From NCBI GenBank assembly GCA_021738385.1, contig JAIPCF010000024.1, positions 1 through 34,077 of the forward strand: a DNA stretch of 34,077 nt. The letters are read 5' to 3'. Source of the DNA: Sulfuritalea sp. (GTDB taxonomy: Bacteria > Pseudomonadota > Gammaproteobacteria > Burkholderiales > Rhodocyclaceae). The translations under genes were made by a program, and so were the position numbers. The first letter of the stretch is position 1, and every line of letters begins with the position of its first letter. The notes under the pieces were generated by a model. The model ran no database searches and was not told the DNA's origin. It was given only the letters and a program-made list of their open reading frames with translations. Below are positions 23,614-32,108 of this stretch, piece after piece.

Positions 23614-24783
23614 CTACTTGCCGCGACGCGCCTTGACTTCGGCGGGCTGAATAACTTCGCCGAGCTTGTTGGTCCATGCGTTGCGCTCGTAGGCGACAAC
23701 AGCTGCGATATCGGTATCACCCAACTGAGCACCGTAGCCGGCCATGGCCGTACCCGGTTTGCCTTTGATAACAATATCCAGATGAGCCTCTTTCGGCCCC
23801 TTGGCAATCTTTGATCCGTCAAGCCCGGGGAATGCAGGTGGCAATCCCTTTCCGTTAGGCTGGTGACAAGCCGCGCAATTGGCGGTATACACTTTTTCGC
23901 CGCGGGCAACCAGCTCGTCAAGCTTCCATACCTTGCTCGGGTCATCAGCCGCAGCGGCCATTTCTTTTTTCTGCCCTTCAACCCATGCGGCGTATTTCTC
24001 GGTGGATACAACCTCTACCACTACCGGCATGAAGCCATGATCCTTGCCACAAAGCTCGGAACATTGCCCGCGGTAGGTGCCTTCTTTGTCGGCGCGAAAC
24101 CAGGTGTCACGCAAAAATCCGGGAACTGCATCTGCCTTGACGGCAAAGGCCGGCACCGACCAGTTGTGAATGACGTCGCTCGATGTGAGGAGCATGCGTA
24201 CCTTTTTACCAACCGGAACCACCATTGGACGGTCAACCTCAAGCAGATAGTTTGCCCCCTTGGGTGCCTTGTTCTCTATCTGGTCTCGCGGAGTGGCCAG
24301 AACACTCATGTATTTGACACCGGCCGCATCGCCGGTGATGTATTCGTAGCCCCACTTCCACTGATATCCCGTCGCCTTGATCGTCAGATCCGGTTGGGAG
24401 GTGTCACGCATTTCCACCAGAGTCGTCGTCGCAGGAACCGCTATGGCGATAAGAATTAGCGTCGGCACAACAGTCCAGGCAATCTCTACCGTGGTGTTGT
24501 CGTGGAAATCGGCGGCCTTGTGCCCCTTCGACTTGCGATGGAAGATTATCGAATAGGTCGCTACCGCGAAAACGCCAATAAATATGATAAATATGACCCA
24601 CGTCAGCAGGGTATGCAAATCATAGACGCGACGCGCAACTGCAGTCACCGGTTCCTGCAGGCTGATTTCCCAGGCGGCATTTGCGACTCCGCTGAGCGTA
24701 CCGAGCAATCCCGCCATCAGTAACCCAACGGATCCGTGTCGCAAGCGACTCACGTCGCTATTCTTGTTTGTGTATCGTGCCAT
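23614..24783 (-). CDS. ctaC: Cytochrome c oxidase subunit II with C-terminal cytochrome c domain
   Basis: 389 residues. The signal peptide ends near residue 36 (GVANA-AW). Two membrane helices (about 57-80 and 100-122) are followed by the periplasmic CuA domain with CSELCGKDHGFMPVVVEVV holding the Cys, His and Met ligands. A C-terminal extension from about 285 has a heme c site CAACH near 302-306 and a distal Met region (GTAMAGYG), so this is a caa3-like fusion, common in betaproteobacteria. ATG 24783 is chosen because it follows a G-rich ribosome site; another in-frame ATG lies 12 bp upstream. It is the first gene of the cta operon. Confidence 0.96.
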   Translation of the reverse strand: MARYTNKNSDVSRLRHGSVGLLMAGLLGTLSGVANAAWEISLQEPVTAVARRVYDLHTLLTWVIFIIFIGVFAVATYSIIFHRKSKGHKAADFHDNTTVEIAWTVVPTLILIAIAVPATTTLVEMRDTSQPDLTIKATGYQWKWGYEYITGDAAGVKYMSVLATPRDQIENKAPKGANYLLEVDRPMVVPVGKKVRMLLTSSDVIHNWSVPAFAVKADAVPGFLRDTWFRADKEGTYRGQCSELCGKDHGFMPVVVEVVSTEKYAAWVEGQKKEMAAAADDPSKVWKLDELVARGEKVYTANCAACHQPNGKGLPPAFPGLDGSKIAKGPKEAHLDIVIKGKPGTAMAGYGAQLGDTDIAAVVAYERNAWTNKLGEVIQPAEVKARRGK

Positions 24784-24785
24784 CT

Positions 24786-24793
24786 CCCCCCCC
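24786..24793 (-). promoter_or_regulatory. G8 homopolymer tract in the ctaC ribosome-binding region
   Basis: Eight consecutive G on the coding strand, followed by AG and the ATG of ctaC. The tract forms the only Shine-Dalgarno-like sequence and also lies between two in-frame ATG codons. Confidence 0.5.
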
Positions 24794-24922
24794 ATCCCGC
24801 CAGGTCTCTCGCCACGCGGCACAGCGTGGCCCGACTACCTGACATGTCCGAAAACATACCAAAACAGGGTCCTCGGACCCCGCTTCAGTTTCTCAATAGG
24901 CGCGAAGGTTAACACACTCCAA

Positions 24923-24936
24923 TTGACATTGATCAA
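24923..24936. promoter_or_regulatory. Putative FNR/ANR-type box upstream of ctaC
   Basis: TTGAC-ATTG-ATCAA matches the FNR/ANR consensus TTGAT-N4-ATCAA at 9 of 10 positions. Its centre is about 146 bp upstream of the ctaC start, in the mpl-ctaC gap. The regulator and the transcription start are not known, so activation or repression cannot be told. Confidence 0.5.
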
Positions 24937-25051
24937 AGTAGTGTCGAAAAAAATGGTATAGGCGCTTGCGCCGCGAGCGAAACCCAATCCGGGCCTAGAT
25001 CAAACACTGGACAGAAGCCACGAATTTTTTCCAAAATTCAAAGTTGAAGAG

Positions 25052-26401
25052 CTATGCCGCCAACGCGGTCAAAAGCTTGTCGTGAATCCCGCCGAAGCCT
25101 CCATTGCTCATAATCAGCACCTGGTCGCCTGGGCAGGCAGCAGCAGTGATCGCCTTTACCAACTGAGCCAGATCGTCATATATGTGCGCCCGATCAGCCA
25201 TCGGCGCCAAAGCTTCAACCGCATCCCAACCCAACTGTTTTGCGTAGCAGAATACTGCATCTGCATCGGCCAAACTGGCAGGAAGTTTCGCCTTCATGGC
25301 TCCCAGCTTCATCGTGTTGGACCGGGGTTCCAGCACTGCCAGAATACGTGCCGAGCCAACTTTCTGACGCAGACCCGCAAGGGTGGCGCGAATTGCAGTG
25401 GGATGATGAGCAAAGTCATCAATCACCGTAACGCCGCGCACCGTACCGCGTACTTCAAGTCGCCGTTTGATGCCACCGAAACTTGCAAGCGCCTTGAGGC
25501 CCACGGAGACCGGAACCCCTGCGTGGCGTGCGGCGGCCAGCGCTGCCACTGCATTTGCCCGATTGTGCGCTCCGGCAAGCGTAAAACATTCGACCCTACC
25601 CTGAGGCTCGCCCTTTAGATTTATCGCGAAACTACCTACGTTATCGGGTTCGCCTGCCTGCCAGCCATTAGCCGAGTTGAACCAATCAACAGGCGTCCAA
25701 CAGCCACGGGCTATTACGCGCTCGAGAGACACCTCTTCGGCATTCGCGATAATCAAGCCATTGCTGGGCAAAGTTCGCACCAAGTGGTGAAATTGCGTCT
25801 CGATAGCTGCAAGATCAAAGAAGATGTCAGCGTGATCGAACTCAAGGTTATTCAGAACCGCCGTGCGAGGCTGGTAGTGCACGAACTTCGAACGCTTGTC
25901 GCAGAACGCCGTATCGTACTCATCCGCCTCAATGACAAAGAAAGCCGAATCTGTGAGTCGGGCCGAAACGCCGAAACCCTGTGGCACGCCACCCACCAGA
26001 AAGGATGGATTTAGCCCCGCCTCTTCGAGTATCCAGGCCAATAGAGCGGTCGTAGTTGTCTTGCCGTGCGTGCCTGCCACACCCAGTACCCAGCGGCCTC
26101 GCAGAATATTCTCCGCCAACCATTGCGGACCCGATACATAGGGCAGATTGCGGTCGAGAATCGACTCCAGTAACGGGTTGCCGCGTGAAATTGCGTTGCC
26201 CACCACGAACAGATCGGGGTCCAACCCTAGCTGCTCTGCTCCGTAACCAACCACCAGGTCAATACCTTGCTCGCCCAGTTGCGTACTCATTGGCGGATAA
26301 ACGTCTGCATCACAACCGGTAACCCGGTGCCCTGCAGCGCGAGCCAGCAATGCGATGCCGCCCATGAATGTGCCGCAGATACCGAGGATGTGAATATGCA
26401 T
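25052..26401 (-). CDS. mpl: UDP-N-acetylmuramate:L-alanyl-gamma-D-glutamyl-meso-diaminopimelate ligase
   Basis: A 449-residue cytosolic Mur-type ligase that reuses murein tripeptide by joining it to UDP-MurNAc in cell-wall recycling. The start MHIHILGICGTFMGG is the Mpl signature and fixes ATG 26401, although the frame runs on to 26626 as an artefact overlapping the divergent gene. The ATP loop VAGTHGKTTTTALLAWILE is near 107-125; DDFAHHPTAIRATLAGLR and LEPRSNTMKLG are conserved Mur-ligase blocks. Divergent from the next gene across 62 bp. Confidence 0.96.
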   Translation of the reverse strand: MHIHILGICGTFMGGIALLARAAGHRVTGCDADVYPPMSTQLGEQGIDLVVGYGAEQLGLDPDLFVVGNAISRGNPLLESILDRNLPYVSGPQWLAENILRGRWVLGVAGTHGKTTTTALLAWILEEAGLNPSFLVGGVPQGFGVSARLTDSAFFVIEADEYDTAFCDKRSKFVHYQPRTAVLNNLEFDHADIFFDLAAIETQFHHLVRTLPSNGLIIANAEEVSLERVIARGCWTPVDWFNSANGWQAGEPDNVGSFAINLKGEPQGRVECFTLAGAHNRANAVAALAAARHAGVPVSVGLKALASFGGIKRRLEVRGTVRGVTVIDDFAHHPTAIRATLAGLRQKVGSARILAVLEPRSNTMKLGAMKAKLPASLADADAVFCYAKQLGWDAVEALAPMADRAHIYDDLAQLVKAITAAACPGDQVLIMSNGGFGGIHDKLLTALAA

Positions 26402-26463
26402 GTCACGGTTCCATGAAATAATGTGACGGATTCTAACCGTACGCCACGCCCGCAATACCTGAC

Positions 26464-27069
26464 ATGCCCCGCCGTAAACCATCACCCTCCGTTTCCAGCA
26501 ATCTAAGGCGCAGCATAGCCAGCGCGGCAGCGCGCCTGATGGCTGAGGAGGGTATCGGTGACTACGGTGCGGCGAAACGCAAAGCCGCTCGAAGCTTGGG
26601 CGCCGGTGAGAATGAGGCCCTACCAACCAACGAGGAAGTTGAAACCGAGCTGCGCACCTGGCAATCGCTTTTCCAGGAAGATGAGCAGCGCGAGAGGCTT
26701 CACGACTTGCGGATTACAGCCCTTGAAGTCATGCAACTTCTCGCGGAGTTTCATCCCTATCTGACTGGCGGAGCGCTAGATGGCACAGCGGGTCGCTATT
26801 CGGCGGTGGAAATCGAGCTATTCGCTGACAGCAGCAAAGATGTTGAGATCGCACTGCTATCTCACAACATCTCCTACGATGTTACAGCCAATCATCGAAT
26901 TGGCATCGAAGCTCAGCTGTCTCTTGAATGGAATGATCTACCCGTGCTGATTTCGATTTATCCATTCATTGCAGAGCGCCACCACGCATCGAACCCGCAA
27001 AGAGGGAAGATTCGCCAGCGAGGTCGGGCCGAGCATGTAAATGAACTTCTGCAAGCGAGCCCAAAATGA
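26464..27069 (+). CDS. Conserved hypothetical protein, possible nucleotidyltransferase-like
   Basis: 201 residues. The N-terminal third is helical and basic (RRSIASAAARLMAEEGIGDYGAAKRKAARSL). The C-terminal part (HPYLTGGALDGTAGRYSAVE, then IELFADSSKDVEIALL) resembles the start of a nucleotidyltransferase-like fold, with the GTA-x-R-x-S-x-x-(E/D)-I-(E/D) pattern in place of GSxxxGxxxxxSDxD. I recall the family as conserved in betaproteobacteria, usually annotated hypothetical, but I cannot assign a substrate. It overlaps the next gene by 4 bp (ATGA at 27066-27069), so the two are co-translated. Confidence 0.82.
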   Translation: MPRRKPSPSVSSNLRRSIASAAARLMAEEGIGDYGAAKRKAARSLGAGENEALPTNEEVETELRTWQSLFQEDEQRERLHDLRITALEVMQLLAEFHPYLTGGALDGTAGRYSAVEIELFADSSKDVEIALLSHNISYDVTANHRIGIEAQLSLEWNDLPVLISIYPFIAERHHASNPQRGKIRQRGRAEHVNELLQASPK

Positions 27070-27608
27070 AGCACTTGAAACTATGGTTGAGCCTCGCAAG
27101 CTTTGCACTTCTGGTATTCGCCTCAGTCTATTTACTCGGCTTCCCTGGGGAGACTCCGAGAGCAACGCCGGCCGTCGTAAATCCCGAGATATCCATTTAC
27201 GAGCTCGAACTCGATAATTTGGAAGGCAAGCGCGTGAGCCTTGGTCAGTGGCGTGGCCAGGTACTGGTGGTGAACTATTGGGCGACCTGGTGCCACCCTT
27301 GCCGCGAGGAAATGCCCGGTTTTTCCAGATTGCAGGAAAAATACCAAGACAAAAGTGTTCAATTTGTAGGCATCAGCATCGATACAGTAGCTAAAATCAT
27401 GGAATTCCAAAAAACGACACCTGTCGTCTACCCGTTATTGATCGGCGACATGAATGCGATGGAAAGCAGTGCAAAATTCGGCAATTCCCGCTTGGCGCTG
27501 CCCTTCACTGCGGTATTCGACAAACAGGGCAAGCTATTCTCGACCAAACTGGGGCGCCTGACGGAGTCCGATCTGGAAAAGCAACTGGAAGAGTTGATTT
27601 CACGATAG
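27066..27608 (+). CDS. TlpA-like periplasmic thiol:disulfide oxidoreductase
   Basis: 180 residues. An N-terminal signal or anchor helix (about 5-26) precedes a thioredoxin fold of the TlpA/ResA type with active site [13 protein letters not shown] (Cys76 and Cys79) and the downstream cis-Pro strand ([14 protein letters not shown]). Such proteins reduce or exchange disulfides outside the cytoplasm, for instance in cytochrome c maturation. Which target it serves here is unknown. Translationally coupled to the preceding hypothetical gene; 38 bp before aroQ. Confidence 0.93.
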   Translation: MKHLKLWLSLASFALLVFASVYLLGFPGETPRATPAVVNPEISIYELELDNLEGKRVSLGQWRGQVLVVNYWATWCHPCREEMPGFSRLQEKYQDKSVQFVGISIDTVAKIMEFQKTTPVVYPLLIGDMNAMESSAKFGNSRLALPFTAVFDKQGKLFSTKLGRLTESDLEKQLEELISR

Positions 27609-27646
27609 CTGGACAAAGTGACGATATTTGCGGCAAACTCGCACCC

Positions 27647-28135
27647 ATGACGAAGCAAAAACGCAGTACAACGCCAAACGGTGAGGATCTGAACGTCGCG
27701 GTTCTGGTACTTCACGGGCCCAATCTGAACCTGCTTGGGTCTCGCGAACCTGATATCTACGGCCACACAACACTGGCCACTATTCACGCGGCAATGGAGG
27801 CCCGAGCGCAGGCTTTTGGCGTCCGCCTGGAGAGTTTTCAAAGCAACCATGAAGGCGAACTGATCGATCGGGTGCAATCGGCCCGCGAACAAGGCGTGCG
27901 CTTCATCATCATCAACCCGGCCGGTTATACCCATACCAGCGTCGCCTTGCGCGATGCGCTCGCAGCCGTGGCCATACCCTTTATCGAGGTGCACCTGTCG
28001 AACGTTCATGCAAGAGAGCCTTTTCGTCGTCGCTCATATTTTTCGGATCACGCCGTCGGCGTGATCTCCGGTCTTGGTGCGCAAGCTTATGAACTTGCGC
28101 TGGAAGCCGCGCTGGCAAGACTGCGCGACAACTAG
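27647..28135 (+). CDS. aroQ: 3-dehydroquinate dehydratase, type II
   Basis: A 162-residue cytosolic enzyme of the shikimate pathway, dehydrating 3-dehydroquinate. The conserved blocks are [18 protein letters not shown] (Arg33 and catalytic Tyr38), [18 protein letters not shown] (Asn90) and [19 protein letters not shown] (His116). It is about 15 residues longer at the N-terminus than the usual protein; the extra [14 protein letters not shown] is hydrophilic. No closer ATG exists, though a later non-ATG start cannot be excluded. aroQ-accB-accC order is usual in proteobacteria. Confidence 0.97.
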   Translation: MTKQKRSTTPNGEDLNVAVLVLHGPNLNLLGSREPDIYGHTTLATIHAAMEARAQAFGVRLESFQSNHEGELIDRVQSAREQGVRFIIINPAGYTHTSVALRDALAAVAIPFIEVHLSNVHAREPFRRRSYFSDHAVGVISGLGAQAYELALEAALARLRDN

Positions 28136-28145
28136 ACCGCCCAAT

Positions 28146-28176
28146 ACCGCCGGCCACGGCCGCGGTTCCTTTGTTT
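28146..28176 (+). terminator. Possible terminator or attenuator hairpin between aroQ and accB
   Basis: ACCGCCGGCC and GGCCGCGGT pair with one bulge (28146-28166), followed by T-rich TCCTTTGTTT. It lies 11 bp after the aroQ stop and 21 bp before accB. The short loop and interrupted T-tract make strength uncertain. Confidence 0.4.
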
Positions 28177-28187
28177 GAGGAGTCCCC

Positions 28188-28643
28188 ATGGACCTGAGAA
28201 AACTCAAGACCCTGATTGATCTCGTGCAAAACTCCGGCATCTCGGAGCTCGAAATCAGCGAGGGCGAAGAAAAAATTCGCATTGCCAAGCACCTCGGCGC
28301 TGCTCCGGTGCTTCACGTACCCACCACAAGCGCGACGGTATCCGCCATTGCTCCACCCGCCGTATCACCAGCGCCGACTTCCGCCGCCATTGAGCCGGCC
28401 CAGGCTGAAGGCCATGTGATGACAGCGCCGATGGTCGGAACCTTTTACCGCGCCGGTAGCCCGGATTCGGCACCCTTTGTTGAGGTCGGTCAGACGGTCA
28501 AAGCCGGAGACACGCTTTGCGTCATCGAAGCGATGAAGCTAATGAATGAGATTGAAGCGGACATTTCTGGAGTTGTCAAAGCCATACAGGTCGAAAACGG
28601 CCAGGCCGTCGAATATGGTCAGCCAATGTTCGTGATCGGCTGA
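28188..28643 (+). CDS. accB: Biotin carboxyl carrier protein of acetyl-CoA carboxylase
   Basis: 151 residues, carrying the biotin that shuttles carboxyl groups between AccC and the AccAD carboxyltransferase in fatty acid synthesis. The N-terminal assembly helix ([20 protein letters not shown]) is followed by a Pro/Ala linker (about 45-72) and the biotinyl domain (75-151). The attachment motif is EAMKLMNEI with Lys117; the thumb region ([18 protein letters not shown]) is present. GAGGAG precedes the ATG by 8 bp. It ends TGACC directly followed by a copy of the accC start. Confidence 0.97.
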   Translation: MDLRKLKTLIDLVQNSGISELEISEGEEKIRIAKHLGAAPVLHVPTTSATVSAIAPPAVSPAPTSAAIEPAQAEGHVMTAPMVGTFYRAGSPDSAPFVEVGQTVKAGDTLCVIEAMKLMNEIEADISGVVKAIQVENGQAVEYGQPMFVIG

Positions 28644-28644
28644 C

Positions 28645-28677
28645 CATGTTCGGTAAAGTATTGATTGCCAACCGCGG
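28645..28677 (+). repeat. First copy of 33-bp direct repeat: abortive accC start
   Basis: These 33 bp (CATGTTCGGTAAAGTATTGA and on) are identical to 28766-28798. The copy abuts the accB stop, the normal junction in related genomes. From its ATG the frame runs 43 codons and stops at TAA 28775-28777, inside the second copy, because the offset is 121 bp (not a multiple of three). Confidence 0.9.
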
Positions 28678-28765
28678 TGACCAGCAGCCACAGGGCGGCG
28701 CAGCAGCGAAGCTAAATTGCCCGGTAGCCGAAGGCTACAAGGGTGAGTTCGCCGCGGGAGCATCT
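28678..28765. other. 88-bp unexplained insert between duplicated accC starts
   Basis: Sequence unrelated to accB or accC. It contains a perfect short hairpin (GTAGCC-GAA-GGCTAC) and ends in GGGAG six bases before the real accC ATG, so it supplies a Shine-Dalgarno. No transposon end or recognised element. Confidence 0.6.
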
Positions 28766-28798
28766 CATGTTCGGTAAAGTATTGATTGCCAACCGCGG
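28766..28798 (+). repeat. Second copy of 33-bp direct repeat: functional accC start
   Basis: Identical to 28645-28677. The ATG at 28767 opens the full-length accC frame. The two copies diverge immediately after CCGCGG. Confidence 0.9.
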
Positions 28799-30131
28799 CG
28801 AAATCGCCCTGCGTATATTGCGCGCGTGCCGCGAACTCGGCATACGCACCGTTGCGGTACATTCGGAGGCCGACACAGAAGCAAAATACGTCAAGCTGGC
28901 CGATGAATCGGTTTGTATCGGGCCTGCATCTTCGGCACAGAGCTACCTCAATATTCCCGCCATCATTTCCGCCGCCGAAGTCACCGATGCCGAGGCGATT
29001 CATCCTGGCTACGGTTTCCTGTCGGAAAACGCCGATTTTGCGGAGCGAGTCGAAAAATCAGGCTTCGCCTTCATTGGTCCGCGCCCCGAGACCATCCGGC
29101 TGATGGGTGACAAGGTCAGCGCCAAAAATGCCATGCGCGAGGCGGGAGTTCCCTGCGTGCCGGGTCCGGACGGAGCTTTACCGGAAGACCCAAAGGAAAT
29201 CATCAAGATTGGCAGGGCTGTGGGCTACCCGGTGATCATTAAGGCCGCTGGCGGTGGCGGTGGGCGTGGCATGCGCGTGGTGCATACCGAAGCCGCGCTG
29301 CTGAATGCGGTGAATATGACGCGCAGCGAAGCGGGTGCCGCTTTCAACAATGCTACCGTGTATATGGAGAAGTTCCTCGAAAACCCCCGCCACGTGGAGA
29401 TTCAGGTTCTCGCCGACTCGCACCGCAACTCAATCAACCTTGGTGAGCGCGATTGCTCGATGCAGCGACGGCACCAGAAAGTGATCGAAGAAGCGCCTGC
29501 GCCTGGAATCAGCCGTCGCCTGATTAGTCGCGTCGGAGATCGGTGCGCCGAAGCGTGCCGCCGCATCAACTACCGCGGCGCGGGCACTTTTGAGTTCCTC
29601 TATGAAAACGGCGAGTTCTATTTCATTGAAATGAACACCCGTGTTCAGGTGGAACATCCCGTCACTGAACTGATTACGGGCATCGACATTGTGCAAGCGC
29701 AAATTCGTATTGCGGCCGGAGAAAAACTCTGGATCAAACAGCGCGATATCGAATTGCGCGGTCATGCCATCGAGTGCCGGATAAATGCCGAAGACCCGTT
29801 CAAGTTCATCCCTTCACCGGGAAAGATCACCAATTGGCATCCACCTGGCGGCCCGGGCATACGCGTTGATTCGCACGCCTATTCGGGCTACACAGTGCCG
29901 CCGCACTATGATTCGATGATCGGCAAAGTGATCGCTTACGGCGATACCCGAGAGCAGGCGATTCGCCGCATGTGGGTCGCCCTTTCAGAAATGATGGTCG
30001 ACGGCATCAAGACCAATATTCCGCTGCATCAAGAACTGATGTTGGATGAACGCTTTGTCCAGGGCGGTACCAGCATCCATTACCTGGAAGAAAAGCTCGC
30101 CGCCAAGAGCGACGCTCTCAAGGGCAAGTAG
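28767..30131 (+). CDS. accC: Biotin carboxylase subunit of acetyl-CoA carboxylase
   Basis: A 454-residue ATP-grasp enzyme that carboxylates biotin on AccB using bicarbonate and ATP. The N-terminal [34 protein letters not shown] near 79-92, glycine-rich loop [11 protein letters not shown] at 159-169, [16 protein letters not shown] and the RIAAGEKL region are canonical. Length is normal. Start ATG 28767 has GGGAG at good spacing. Unusually the 5' 32 coding bases also exist as a second, out-of-frame copy 121 bp upstream, so accC is separated from accB by 123 bp instead of the near-contact seen in most proteobacteria. Confidence 0.97.
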   Translation: MFGKVLIANRGEIALRILRACRELGIRTVAVHSEADTEAKYVKLADESVCIGPASSAQSYLNIPAIISAAEVTDAEAIHPGYGFLSENADFAERVEKSGFAFIGPRPETIRLMGDKVSAKNAMREAGVPCVPGPDGALPEDPKEIIKIGRAVGYPVIIKAAGGGGGRGMRVVHTEAALLNAVNMTRSEAGAAFNNATVYMEKFLENPRHVEIQVLADSHRNSINLGERDCSMQRRHQKVIEEAPAPGISRRLISRVGDRCAEACRRINYRGAGTFEFLYENGEFYFIEMNTRVQVEHPVTELITGIDIVQAQIRIAAGEKLWIKQRDIELRGHAIECRINAEDPFKFIPSPGKITNWHPPGGPGIRVDSHAYSGYTVPPHYDSMIGKVIAYGDTREQAIRRMWVALSEMMVDGIKTNIPLHQELMLDERFVQGGTSIHYLEEKLAAKSDALKGK

Positions 30132-30136
30132 GCGGT

Positions 30137-31036
30137 ATGTGGGTCAGCGTCGCTCTGGAGACCGACGCCGCACATGCGGATGCGCTATCCGATGCCTTGT
30201 TGACCGCCGGTGCGATTTCCGTCAGTGTTGAAGATGCGCTGGCCGGAACCGATCTGGAAACACCACAATTCGGCGAACCGGATGGTGTAAGCAACGGAGT
30301 GAGTACGCCCCAGTGGAGCGAAAGCCGGGTAGTTGCGCTGTTCGCCCCGGTTGACGACCTCATTGGCCGTATCTCGGAAGCCTGTCTGGCGGCTGGTATT
30401 CCCGACTTGCCAGAAATTGAACTCGAAAATGTCGCTGAGCAGGACTGGGTACGCCTCACACAGTCGCAATTTGACCCGATCCGGGTGAACCAACGCTTGT
30501 GGATCGTACCGTCATGGCATGCAGCACCAGACCCCGACGCGATCAATCTGGTGCTGGACCCTGGATTGGCCTTCGGAACCGGATCACATCCAACCACCTT
30601 CTTATGCCTGCAATGGTTGAGTGATACCCTGCGCGGTGGTGAAACTGTGCTCGATTATGGCTGCGGTTCGGGCATTCTTGGCATCGCCGCGGTGAAACTC
30701 GGCGCGGCTTCGGTACTGGGCGTTGACATAGATGACAATGCATTGATGGCGGCGCACGACAACGCGACCAACAACGCAGTGACGCTCAACTTGCGCCACT
30801 CCCGGGAAAAACTAGAGGAACACTTCGACATTGTGGTGGCCAACATCCTCACGAATCCGCTTTGCGTGCTGGCGCCCTTGTTGACAGAGCGTATTGCGCC
30901 CGGTGGACATATCGTGCTGTCGGGTGTGCTGGAAACCCAGGCGAAACAAGTCATCGCCGCTTATGCCCCTCTGATTGCCCTGAAGATTGGAGCCACCCAA
31001 GAGGGTTGGGTGCGACTCGAGGGCGTGAAATGCTGA
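30137..31036 (+). CDS. prmA: Ribosomal protein L11 methyltransferase
   Basis: A 299-residue SAM-dependent enzyme that trimethylates ribosomal protein L11. It has an N-terminal substrate-recognition domain (1-60), then DPGLAFGTGSHPTT at 141-154 and the SAM motif DYGCGSGILG at 173-182, followed by VVANILTNPL, the NPPF-like motif of PrmA. Length is normal. It starts 5 bp after accC, so it belongs to the acc transcript, and its end overlaps the next gene by 7 bp. Confidence 0.97.
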   Translation: MWVSVALETDAAHADALSDALLTAGAISVSVEDALAGTDLETPQFGEPDGVSNGVSTPQWSESRVVALFAPVDDLIGRISEACLAAGIPDLPEIELENVAEQDWVRLTQSQFDPIRVNQRLWIVPSWHAAPDPDAINLVLDPGLAFGTGSHPTTFLCLQWLSDTLRGGETVLDYGCGSGILGIAAVKLGAASVLGVDIDDNALMAAHDNATNNAVTLNLRHSREKLEEHFDIVVANILTNPLCVLAPLLTERIAPGGHIVLSGVLETQAKQVIAAYAPLIALKIGATQEGWVRLEGVKC

Positions 31037-32094
31037 CCCGCTGCCCCACTTGCGAAACCCACTTTAGAGTCACGCCCGACCAGCTCAAAGCGCGATCCGG
31101 TCGCGTTCGCTGTGGTGCCTGCCAGAACGTATTCAACGCGCTCGACACCTTGATTGAGCAGCAGATAATGGCAGTCGCGCCGCCTTCAACCAAACCCCTG
31201 CAAGAAGGCATTTCGACGCCTCCACTCGACATCGAACTGGACGCTACAGCGTATCCTGAAGCTCAGGTTGATGATGGCGCCGTATCACCAGCGCCGAGTT
31301 TTGTGATGCAGCCGGACGTTGATGAAGTTGCTCCGGCATTGTCGATTGACGAGTATGAATCACAAGAAACTGATTCAAATGAAGCACCCCAAATCGACTC
31401 AAACGAGGCGCCCGAAACGACGACCCCTGATACCGAAACTGAGGCGTCAGAACCAGAGATTGAAACCGAACCAATTGCGCTCGCGACCGCTGTATCAAAA
31501 CGAAGTGGGCCGGAGTTTGACGAACGCGCATCTGCCTTTCTCGAGGCCAAAACCGAGGCCGAGATTGAGCCCGATCCGCCCGCCTGGAACGAAACATTCC
31601 CCGAACCACTCCCAACGCCACGGCGCTGGCCATGGGTAATCCTCTGCCTTCTTGCGTTTTGCGGCATTTCCCTGCAAGCGGCACTAGCGTTTCGTGTGGA
31701 GATGGTGGTGCTGTGGCCGGAAACCAGGCCCGCCCTGGTCGCCCTATGCGACGTTGCTGGATGCAATATAGGTCTGCCTACAAGGATTGGCTTGGTAGGC
31801 ATCGAGGCTTCAGATCTTTTCCCGGACAGCGGACGCAAGGGAAGGCTGGCGCTGACCGCGACCCTGAAAAGTCGCGCACCTTTTGCTCAGCAATATCCGC
31901 ACATTGAACTCACACTCACCGACACGGCCGATCGGGCCATTGCGCGCAAGGTGCTGGCGCCTGCTGAATACCTGCCAGCATCAACTCCGGTCAGCAACGG
32001 CATGCCGCCAAATGCCGACATTGCGATTGCGATCGGCATTGAACCTATTGAAATGGCAGCCAGCGGTTATCGGCTGTACCTTTTTTATCCCTGA
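31030..32094 (+). CDS. Zinc-ribbon (MJ0042) and DUF3426 membrane protein
   Basis: 354 residues from ATG 31030, which puts the zinc ribbon at the very N-terminus: CPTC at 5-8 and CGAC at 28-31, the MJ0042 pattern. Residues 60-190 are acidic and Pro/Thr/Ser-rich low complexity with short Asp-Ser-Asn-Glu-Ala-Pro repeats. A membrane helix lies near 200-222 (WVILCLLAFCGISLQAALAF) and a C-terminal DUF3426 domain follows, predicted outside the cytoplasm. This fusion is a usual betaproteobacterial neighbour of prmA. Function unknown. Overlap with prmA suggests coupled translation. Confidence 0.92.
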   Translation: MLTRCPTCETHFRVTPDQLKARSGRVRCGACQNVFNALDTLIEQQIMAVAPPSTKPLQEGISTPPLDIELDATAYPEAQVDDGAVSPAPSFVMQPDVDEVAPALSIDEYESQETDSNEAPQIDSNEAPETTTPDTETEASEPEIETEPIALATAVSKRSGPEFDERASAFLEAKTEAEIEPDPPAWNETFPEPLPTPRRWPWVILCLLAFCGISLQAALAFRVEMVVLWPETRPALVALCDVAGCNIGLPTRIGLVGIEASDLFPDSGRKGRLALTATLKSRAPFAQQYPHIELTLTDTADRAIARKVLAPAEYLPASTPVSNGMPPNADIAIAIGIEPIEMAASGYRLYLFYP

Positions 32095-32108
32095 ACTCTG
32101 AAAGCTCT

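Noticed and set aside
25022-25039. AT-rich hairpin GAATTTT-TTCC-AAAATTC after mpl
   Set aside because: The stem is weak and A/T only, without a following T-run in the mpl direction; not convincing as a terminator.
28646-28777. 43-codon frame from the first accC start copy as a separate gene
   Set aside because: Its first 11 residues are just the copied accC N-terminus and the rest has no family character. It is treated as a by-product of the duplication, with possible coupling effect only.
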